Origin: Arthrobacter humicola | GTDB taxonomy: Bacteria > Actinomycetota > Actinomycetes > Actinomycetales > Micrococcaceae | NCBI RefSeq assembly: GCF_022803015.1 | Contig: NZ_JAFKON010000001.1 | Location: 186,001 to 250,000 of the forward strand | Length of the DNA stretch: 64,000 nt | Reading direction: 5' to 3' | Part shown: piece after piece, positions 54,019-61,228 of the stretch | Numbering within the stretch: position 1 is the stretch's first letter | How the letters are laid out: every line of letters starts with the position of its first letter | Position numbers and translations under genes: made by a program | Notes under the pieces: model-generated | What the model was told of the DNA's origin: nothing | The model's input: only the letters and a program-made list of their open reading frames with translations | Database searches by the model: none

Positions 54019-55415
54019 CAATGACCGAAGCGACCGGATCCGGTACGGGACGGGCACAGGGCACCACGCACAGCAGCGCAGTAAACGGCAGCGCCGTCAA
54101 CAGCGGGCTCGTCACCGGCAGGGTGCCGTACACCGTTCCCCAGCCTCCCGCCACCATCGACGCCGCCATCTGGCCCAGCATCGCCACGGTGCCCTCGAGC
54201 CTCAAGGCCCGTGTGGCCGGACGCGCTGCGGACGCCATCTTCAAGGCGGCCGTGCGCAGGCTGCCGCTGGAAGTCCGGTACCCGGACGGCACAGTATTGG
54301 GCAAAGGTCCCTCTGGCGAGGCTGCCGCCGGCTATCCCGTCATGACCATCAACCGACCCGTTGCCTTCGCCACCCGCCTCGGCGACGGCGGCCTGATCGG
54401 CCTGGGCGAGTCCTTCATGGCCGGCGACTGGGACGCCGATGACCTCACCGCCGTCATGGAGGTGTTTGCCTCCCGCGTCGGCACGCTCGTTCCCGAGCCG
54501 CTGCAGAAGCTGCGCGGCCTGTACCTGCCGCGCCAGCCGCGCAGGGAACGGAACACGGAGAAGAACACCCGCTCCAACATCTCCCGGCACTACGACCTCT
54601 CCAACGAGCTCTTCGCCTCGTTCCTGGACAGCACCATGACGTACTCCAGCGCCCTCTTCCCGGAAAGCGGCGACGCCCTGCGGAACGTGGCCTGGGACGG
54701 GCTGGCCACCGCGCAGCAGGCCAAGATTGACCGGCTGCTGGACAAGGCCGGCGTGAAGGAAGGCACCCGGGTCCTGGAAATCGGCACCGGCTGGGGAGAG
54801 CTTGCCCTGCGCGCCGCCGCCCGCGGCGCCACCGTCTACTCCGTGACGCTCTCCAGCGAGCAGCAGGAACTGGCCCGCCAGCGCGTGGCCGAGGCCGGCT
54901 ACGCCGACGCCGTCACGATCGAGCTCAAGGACTATCGCGCCGTGGAGGGCGAGTACGACGCCGTCGTCTCGGTCGAAATGATCGAGGCCGTCGGCTTCGA
55001 ATACTGGGCCACCTACTTCCAGACCATCGAGCGGGTCCTGGCCCCGGGCGGCAAGGTGGCCATCCAGGCCATCACGATCGCCCACGACCGGCTCATGGCC
55101 ACCCGCACCAGCTACACCTGGGTGCACAAGTACATCTTCCCGGGCGGGGTCATTCCGTCCGTCCGCGCCATCGAGGACATCACGGCGAAGCAGACCGGAC
55201 TGCGCGTCCGCGAACGCCTCGCCATGGGTGAGCATTACGCCCAGACGCTGCGGCTCTGGGAAGAGCGGTTCATGGCCTGCGAGGACGAGGTGGGGGCCAT
55301 GGGCTTCGATGCGGTCTTCCAGCGGATGTGGCTGTTCTACCTCTGCTACTCCCGGGCCGGGTTTGAAACGGGCTACCTCGACGTGCAGCAGATCGTGCTC
55401 GACTCCGCCTCCTAG
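54015..55415 (+). CDS. Cyclopropane-fatty-acid synthase family SAM methyltransferase
   Basis: 466 residues. NISRHYDLSNELFASFLDSTMTYSSALF (CFA signature), VLEIGTGWGELALRAA (SAM motif I), LSSEQQELARQRV, VVSVEMIEAVGFEYW, and the terminal SRAGFETGYLDVQQIVL. Uses SAM to methylate or cyclopropanate unsaturated acyl chains of membrane phospholipids. Start: GTG 54015 with AGGAGG 7 nt upstream, overlapping the DUF1365 stop (GTGA); ATG 54021 is the alternative. The Ser/Thr/Ala-rich N-terminus (residues 1-40) precedes the fold and holds a short repeat (AVNGSAVNSG). Confidence 0.93.
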   Translation: MTMTEATGSGTGRAQGTTHSSAVNGSAVNSGLVTGRVPYTVPQPPATIDAAIWPSIATVPSSLKARVAGRAADAIFKAAVRRLPLEVRYPDGTVLGKGPSGEAAAGYPVMTINRPVAFATRLGDGGLIGLGESFMAGDWDADDLTAVMEVFASRVGTLVPEPLQKLRGLYLPRQPRRERNTEKNTRSNISRHYDLSNELFASFLDSTMTYSSALFPESGDALRNVAWDGLATAQQAKIDRLLDKAGVKEGTRVLEIGTGWGELALRAAARGATVYSVTLSSEQQELARQRVAEAGYADAVTIELKDYRAVEGEYDAVVSVEMIEAVGFEYWATYFQTIERVLAPGGKVAIQAITIAHDRLMATRTSYTWVHKYIFPGGVIPSVRAIEDITAKQTGLRVRERLAMGEHYAQTLRLWEERFMACEDEVGAMGFDAVFQRMWLFYLCYSRAGFETGYLDVQQIVLDSAS

Positions 55416-55445
55416 CGCCGGTGTTAGAACAATCACGAATCGCTT

Positions 55446-55476
55446 GAGGCGGGCACCACGGTGCCCGCCTCTTTCG
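55446..55476 (+). terminator. Rho-independent terminator after the CFA-type operon
   Basis: 12-bp perfect stem (55446-55457 with 55460-55471) around a minimal loop, followed by CTTTCG. Confidence 0.85.
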
Positions 55477-55597
55477 TGTGCCCGGACACCAGATGTAGTG
55501 GCCGGCGCCACCACTCCGGGTCCCCGCGGCGGCGCGCGACACGCCGTCTGGGGTGCGACACGCGGGCGTGATTAATGTGGCTAACTACTCCACAGGG

Positions 55598-55661
55598 TGT
55601 GGATTTCGTCCGCCAAAATGGCGGAAATCCGGACATTTGGAGGCCCCCCTCCTGTGGATTA
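55598..55661. promoter_or_regulatory. Possible DnaA boxes and inverted repeat upstream of nrdH
   Basis: TGTGGATTA at 55653-55661 (reverse complement TAATCCACA, one mismatch from TTATCCACA) and TGTGGATTT at 55598-55606 (two mismatches). Between them an inverted repeat GGATT...TCCGCC / GGCGGA-AATCC spans 55601-55630. The gap 55477-55823 holds no gene. DnaA binding at nrd promoters is known from E. coli. Confidence 0.3.
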
Positions 55662-55681
55662 AAGGTGGGTTAAATGACATA

Positions 55682-55746
55682 CTTGTAATACATCATCTTG
55701 GGGTCCACATGAGGCTCTTGCACTACATGTAGTATCGACATACAGT
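55682..55746 (+). promoter_or_regulatory. nrdH promoter with NrdR-like boxes
   Basis: CTACATGTAG (55723-55732) is a perfect palindrome fitting the NrdR box core CwAtATaTwG. A poor second match, CTTGTAATAC, lies 41 bp upstream (55682-55691). TTGCAC (55718-55723) and TACAGT (55741-55746) at 17-bp spacing form a promoter overlapped by the good box, so NrdR would block RNA polymerase. Confidence 0.55.
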
Positions 55747-55823
55747 TCCAGCAGAGCATCAGCGCGGGACATCCGGAGCCGGGATTGCGCTCCACAGAAG
55801 ACTTCAACAAAGGGGACAGGACC

Positions 55824-56069
55824 ATGACCGTTACGGTTTACACGAAGCCGGCCTGCGTTCAGTGCAACGCGACCTACCGCGCGCTGGACAAGAAGGGCAT
55901 CGCCTACCAGAGCGTCGACATTTCCCAGGACGCGGAAGCCCTTGAGCGCCTGAAGTCCCTGGGCTACATGCAGGCCCCCGTTGTCGTCACCGACCAGGAC
56001 CACTGGTCAGGTTTCCGCCCGGACAAGATCGAAGAACTGGCGCAGGCTGCCGCCGTCGCTGTAGCCTGA
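55824..56069 (+). CDS. nrdH: Glutaredoxin-like protein NrdH
   Basis: Electron donor for the class Ib ribonucleotide reductase. Seen: 81 residues; MTVTVYTKPACVQCNATYRALD with CxxC at Cys11 and Cys14 (CVQC); QAPVVVTDQDHWSGFRPDKI with the conserved WSGFRP of NrdH. It is reduced by thioredoxin reductase in this group. Start: ATG 55824 behind AAAGGGGACAGG; the longer frame from 55785 adds 13 residues without support. First gene of nrdHIEF. Confidence 0.97.
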   Translation: MTVTVYTKPACVQCNATYRALDKKGIAYQSVDISQDAEALERLKSLGYMQAPVVVTDQDHWSGFRPDKIEELAQAAAVAVA

Positions 56070-56140
56070 AACGCCCTGTCGCCTGAAAGGCCCAGGACGC
56101 CGCCACCAGGCAAGAATTCACGGTAGATGAGGTGACCACC

Positions 56141-56641
56141 GTGGTTGTAACAACTGAAGATCGGGTGGCTGCCACGGCTGACGGCGGGGAAGCGGTCAGC
56201 ACGGCAGCACCGGCCACCACCACACATTGCCGGCTCATCTACTTTTCCTCCACCTCCGAAAACACGGCACGCTTCGTTGCGAAGCTGGGCGTCGACGCCG
56301 CCAGGATCCCCCTTTACCCGAGGGACGCTCCGCTGGTGGCCCGGGAGCCCTACGTTTTGTTGCTCCCGACCTATGGCGGCACCGGGGGAGAGGGATCTGT
56401 TCCAAAGCAGGTCATCAGGTTTTTGAACGATCCGGGCAACCGGAAGCTGATCCGCGGAGTGATCGGCGCAGGAAACACCAATTTCGGGGACAACTACTGC
56501 ATGGCAGGCGACATCATCGCCGCCAAGTGCAAGGTCCCGCACCTATATCGCTTCGAACTCATGGGGACGCCGGAAGACGTCAACCGCGTACAACAAGGAT
56601 TGGAAGAGTTTTGGACACGACTGTCGCAGACAAAGCAGTAA
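56141..56641 (+). CDS. nrdI: Flavodoxin-like protein NrdI
   Basis: FMN protein that generates the oxidant needed to build the Mn(III)2-tyrosyl radical cofactor of NrdF. Seen: [20 protein letters not shown] (FMN-binding S-S-T-S-E-N-T loop, diagnostic of NrdI), [45 protein letters not shown]. It carries an extra ~25-residue Thr/Ala N-terminus. Start choice: GTG 56141 lies 5 nt after AGGTGA; GTG 56132 sits on that site and is less likely. The nrdE frame overlaps its 3' end. Confidence 0.95.
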   Translation: MVVTTEDRVAATADGGEAVSTAAPATTTHCRLIYFSSTSENTARFVAKLGVDAARIPLYPRDAPLVAREPYVLLLPTYGGTGGEGSVPKQVIRFLNDPGNRKLIRGVIGAGNTNFGDNYCMAGDIIAAKCKVPHLYRFELMGTPEDVNRVQQGLEEFWTRLSQTKQ

Positions 56642-58821
56642 CTGAAGGCGCAGGCCTGCACACGGGCACCGCCGCCGCCGCTGTTGAGAAGAAGCACGAG
56701 ATGCCGGCCGCCTACAAGGGCCTGGGCTACCACGAGCTGAACGCCATGCTGAACCTCTACGGCCCCAACGGAGAAATCCAGTTCGAGGCCGACCGCGAGG
56801 CCGCGCACCAGTACTTCCTGCAGCACGTGAACAACAACACCGTGTTCTTCCACGACCTCGAGGAAAAGCTCGACTACCTCGTCAAGAACGAGTACTACGA
56901 GCGCGAAACCCTCGACCAGTACACGATGAACTTCATCCGCGAGCTCTACAACCGCGCATACAAGAAGAAGTTCCGCTTCGAGACCTTCCTCGGCGCGTTC
57001 AAGTTCTACACCTCCTACACGCTGAAGACGTTCGACGGAAAGCGCTTCCTGGAGCGCTACGAGGACCGCGTCTGCATGGTGGCCCTGCACCTGGCCCGCG
57101 GCGACGAGAAGCTCGCCACCCAGATGGTGGACGAGATCATCGAAGGCCGCTTCCAGCCGGCCACCCCGACGTTCCTGAACGCCGGCAAGCGCCAGCGCGG
57201 CGAGCTGGTCTCCTGCTTCCTGCTCCGCATCGAAGACAACATGGAATCGATCGGCCGGTCCATCAACTCCGCCCTGCAGCTCTCCAAGCGCGGCGGCGGC
57301 GTCGCCTTCGCGCTGACCAACATCCGCGAGGTCGGCGCGCCGATCAAGCAGATCGAGAACCAGTCCTCCGGTGTCATCCCCGTGATGAAGCTCCTCGAGG
57401 ACAGCTTCTCCTACGCCAACCAGCTCGGTGCCCGCCAGGGTGCCGGTGCGGTGTACCTGCACGCGCACCACCCGGACATCTACCGCTTCCTGGACACCAA
57501 GCGCGAGAACGCGGACGAGAAGATCCGCATCAAGACCCTCTCGCTCGGCGTCGTCATCCCGGACATCACCTTCGAGCTCGCCAAGCGTGACGAGGACATG
57601 TACCTGTTCTCCCCGTACGACGTCGAAAAGGTCTACGGCATGCCGTTCTCCGACGTCTCGGTCACCGAGAAGTACTACGAGATGGTGGACGATTCCCGGA
57701 TCAAGAAGACCAAGATCAAGGCGCGCGAGTTCTTCCAGACCCTCGCCGAGATCCAGTTCGAATCCGGCTACCCGTACATCATGTTCGAGGACACCGTGAA
57801 CCGGGAAAACCCGATCGACGGCAAGATCATCATGTCCAACCTGTGCTCCGAGATCCTCCAGGTCTCGCAGCCCACCACGTACCACGATGACCTGTCCTAC
57901 GACCAGACCGGCAAGGACATCTCCTGCAACCTGGGTTCGCTGAACATCGCCAAGACCATGGACTCGCCGGACTTCGGCCTGACCATCGAGACGGCCATCC
58001 GGTCCCTCTCGGCAGTCTCGGACATGTCCAACATCACCTCGGTGCCCTCGATTGCCCGCGGCAACGACCAGAGCCACGCGATCGGTCTCGGCCAGATGAA
58101 CCTGCACGGCTACCTGGCCCGCGAGCGGGTCCACTACGGTTCCGAAGAGGGCCTGGACTTCACCAACATCTACTTCTACTCGGTGGTGTTCCACGCGGTC
58201 CGCGCCTCCAACCTGCTGGCCATCCAGACCGGCCAGACCTTCGGCGGCTTCGAGAAGTCCAAGTACGCCTCCGGCGAGTTCTTCGACAAATACACCGAGC
58301 AGGAATGGGTCCCGCAGACCGAGAAGGTCGCCGAGCTGTTCAAGAACATCCACATCCCCACCCAGGATGACTGGCGCGAGCTGAAGGCCTCCGTCATGGA
58401 GCACGGCATCTACAACCAGAACCTGCAGGCTGTGCCGCCCACCGGCTCGATCTCCTACATCAACAACTCCACCTCCTCGATCCACCCGGTGGCGTCCAAG
58501 ATCGAGATCCGCAAGGAAGGCAAGCTGGGCCGTGTGTACTACCCGGCGCCGTACCTGACGAACGACAACCTGGAGTACTACCAGGACGCGTACGAGATCG
58601 GCTACGAGAAGGTCATTGACACCTACGCCGCCGCCACGCAGCACGTGGACCAGGGCTTGTCCCTGACGCTGTTCTTCAAGGACACCGCCACCACGCGCGA
58701 TATCAACAAGGCCCAGATCTATGCCTGGAAGAAGGGCATCAAGACCATCTACTACATCCGTCTCCGCCAGCTCGCGCTGGAAGGGACCGAGGTAGAGGGC
58801 TGCGTCAGCTGCATGCTGTAG
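56611..58821 (+). CDS. nrdE: Class Ib ribonucleoside-diphosphate reductase, alpha subunit
   Basis: Reduces NDPs to dNDPs. Seen: about 736 residues, closely matching the mycobacterial NrdE pattern: [55 protein letters not shown] (active-site Cys), [43 protein letters not shown] (catalytic Cys), [16 protein letters not shown], and C-terminal CVSCML, the swinging CxxC reduced by NrdH. Start: TTG 56611 (31-bp overlap with nrdI, purine-rich site upstream) gives a 40-residue N-terminus; ATG 56701 ([12 protein letters not shown]) is the short alternative and fits the family equally well. Confidence 0.96.
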   Translation: MDTTVADKAVTEGAGLHTGTAAAAVEKKHEMPAAYKGLGYHELNAMLNLYGPNGEIQFEADREAAHQYFLQHVNNNTVFFHDLEEKLDYLVKNEYYERETLDQYTMNFIRELYNRAYKKKFRFETFLGAFKFYTSYTLKTFDGKRFLERYEDRVCMVALHLARGDEKLATQMVDEIIEGRFQPATPTFLNAGKRQRGELVSCFLLRIEDNMESIGRSINSALQLSKRGGGVAFALTNIREVGAPIKQIENQSSGVIPVMKLLEDSFSYANQLGARQGAGAVYLHAHHPDIYRFLDTKRENADEKIRIKTLSLGVVIPDITFELAKRDEDMYLFSPYDVEKVYGMPFSDVSVTEKYYEMVDDSRIKKTKIKAREFFQTLAEIQFESGYPYIMFEDTVNRENPIDGKIIMSNLCSEILQVSQPTTYHDDLSYDQTGKDISCNLGSLNIAKTMDSPDFGLTIETAIRSLSAVSDMSNITSVPSIARGNDQSHAIGLGQMNLHGYLARERVHYGSEEGLDFTNIYFYSVVFHAVRASNLLAIQTGQTFGGFEKSKYASGEFFDKYTEQEWVPQTEKVAELFKNIHIPTQDDWRELKASVMEHGIYNQNLQAVPPTGSISYINNSTSSIHPVASKIEIRKEGKLGRVYYPAPYLTNDNLEYYQDAYEIGYEKVIDTYAAATQHVDQGLSLTLFFKDTATTRDINKAQIYAWKKGIKTIYYIRLRQLALEGTEVEGCVSCML

Positions 58822-58840
58822 CTTCAACTAAATCGTGACA

Positions 58841-58877
58841 GTACGACGGCGGGCGCCCGCCCGCCGTCGTACGCTTT
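58841..58877 (+). terminator. Internal rho-independent terminator between nrdE and nrdF
   Basis: Perfect 13-bp stem (58841-58853 with 58860-58872), 6-nt loop, then GCTTTT. It would let only part of the nrdHIE transcripts reach nrdF, or separate two units. Confidence 0.85.
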
Positions 58878-58890
58878 TACTAAGAACTAA

Positions 58891-59886
<996 letters not shown>

Positions 59887-60295
59887 TTCTCTTCCTGTCG
59901 TCCTTGTGAGGTCCCACAGTACTTGGCCATTTTCCTGTGAGTTGACGACATAGTTGGCACAACGGACAAGTTAGTTGGCACTGTGACAGACAGTATGGCG
60001 CGGTGCCAACTATCTTGGCCGACCATCGCTGACCGGCCAATTTGACTCATAACAAATGCGTTTCTTTGGGGTGCCCCGAGAGTCCCCAAGATTGTGGGGC
60101 TGACACAGACCGTCAGCGGGATCTGTGAGGCTCGGGGCCAGTTGGCGGTCGACCAATAGCTAACGAAATGGAATTGGAGCTTCGGTGAAAACTGGCCCTG
60201 ACGCTGGTTACCGACATCTGAATATCTTTATGGGATTTTGGCAGCGCAGTCCGTGAGCTATCGCGACCCCTGTATAGGCCCTTCAACGGCATTGC
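59887..60295. other. Intergenic region at the start of the accessory segment
   Basis: About 410 bp with no believable gene. It holds the TAGTTGGCAC repeats (59950-60013), a 7-bp inverted repeat TTGGCCG/CGGCCAA (60015-60021 with 60034-60040) and visibly lower GC than the chromosome to the left. No terminator with a T run was found directly after nrdF. Confidence 0.5.
59950..60013. mobile_element. Possible remnant of an insertion-sequence end (repeated TAGTTGGCAC)
   Basis: ATAGTTGGCAC (59950-59960) and TTAGTTGGCAC (59971-59981) are direct repeats 21 bp apart, and GTGCCAACTAT (60003-60013) is the inverted copy of the first. Multiple terminal repeats of this kind with ~20-bp spacing are typical of IS21-family ends. 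No transposase gene or second end is visible here, so this is only a remnant or a look-alike operator. Confidence 0.35.
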
Positions 60296-60301
60296 GTGGT
60301 G

Positions 60302-60566
60302 ATGGTGGGCCGCTTGGAGCCGAGGGACCGAGCTCGATGCGGTCATCGAGTCCGAGGGCCTGCGCGCGGACGAGACCAGCACATGTCTCGGTACCGCTAT
60401 CCCGGACGGCAGCCTTCGGACGCAAGGCACAGCATCACGAGGGTACTGTCTCCGGGGCCCGATTCTCCACCAAGGGTGGTCATGGCTGGAACGAGCAGTG
60501 CGTGCTCGCTACTTTGGGGCCCTCTTTGAGCGATTTTACGGGCTATGCGGAGGAGAACGGCAGTAG
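60302..60566 (+). pseudogene. Possible frameshifted small gene at the head of the accessory operon
   Basis: A frame open from 60303 to a TAG at 60564-60566 encodes protein-like sequence (ELDAVIESEGLRADETS ... RARYFGALFERFYGL), but it has no ATG; only a GTG 22 codons before the end. An ATG at 60302 (MVGRLEPRDR) is in another frame and would join it by skipping one C in GACCGAG near 60327-60333. Its TAG shares the G of the next gene's GTG (TAGTG), as in a coupled operon. It is either a gene broken by a one-base insertion, a sequencing error, or chance. Confidence 0.3.
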
Positions 60567-61228
60567 TGAGAGATGGATTAGGGCCGGGTGAGCGCCAAAC
60601 ACGCGTGATCGAGGCGCTGGAGCCCCGAAGTCCAAAACTCGCGGGCATGTATAGAACGGCACAAGAGATACTAGTCACCACGGCCAGTCCTGGCTGCGAG
60701 AGTGCGCGAATCTCGACCATCTGTCACTGCATGCGCGAGTTGATGAGCGGACTCCCAGCCGTGATGTCTGACTTTGCTATTCCCCGGCCCAACCCGTCGT
60801 CAGCATCCTTGATGAAGCAACTTCCCGGGCTACTGACAGCGCACCCCGATGCCGATTTGGGACTCGATCAAGACCTTGTGCCCGTCCCGCGTGCGGTTGC
60901 CCGGGTGCTTGCGTCTCTAGTCAGCGCAGTTACCCAGGAAGAAGGACGTAACCGTGCCAATACTGCAGCACTTGTGACGGGAGAGTCAGATGCCGACCAC
61001 CCGGCAATCGCCCAATGGTTGGACGCGTACCAGTTTTTTCTGAGTTGGACACACTTAGACCGTAATCACGAACAGCAGAGACCCCTCCCCAATAATGAAG
61101 CCCTTCAAGCGAAGATTCGTGTTGTGGAGGATGTCATCGAAGTTCGGAGTGCCCTCTTCTTCGAGAACCTGCGTGCGATCGAGGACCTACTGGCTGAGAT
61201 CAACGATTTCGACGAGGAGAGTGCGTGA
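60566..61228 (+). CDS. Protein of unknown function, accessory operon (about 220 residues)
   Basis: No known domain recognised. Sequence pattern is all-helical: ERQTRVIEALEPRSPKLAGMYRTAQEIL, a short loop with three Cys (SPGCESARISTICHCMREL), PRAVARVLASLVSAVTQEEG, QWLDAYQFFLSWTHLDRNHEQQRPLPNNEAL, and a C-terminal helix FENLRAIEDLLAEINDFDEE. Start: GTG 60566 with AGGAG 10 nt upstream; ATG 60545 would add 7 Arg-rich residues. Its TGA overlaps the next gene's ATG by one base, so the two are translated together. Codon use is more AT-tolerant than the left part of the window. Reminiscent of helical partner proteins in defence operons, but that is only an impression. Confidence 0.75.
   Translation: MRDGLGPGERQTRVIEALEPRSPKLAGMYRTAQEILVTTASPGCESARISTICHCMRELMSGLPAVMSDFAIPRPNPSSASLMKQLPGLLTAHPDADLGLDQDLVPVPRAVARVLASLVSAVTQEEGRNRANTAALVTGESDADHPAIAQWLDAYQFFLSWTHLDRNHEQQRPLPNNEALQAKIRVVEDVIEVRSALFFENLRAIEDLLAEINDFDEESA

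Noticed and set aside
56494..58827. Minus-strand frame of 777 codons
   Set aside because: Antisense to nrdE; a compositional shadow.
60113..60591. Frames of 77-117 codons on both strands in the accessory intergenic region
   Set aside because: Mutually overlapping, no ribosome site, low-quality composition; only the frame ending at 60566 looks protein-like.
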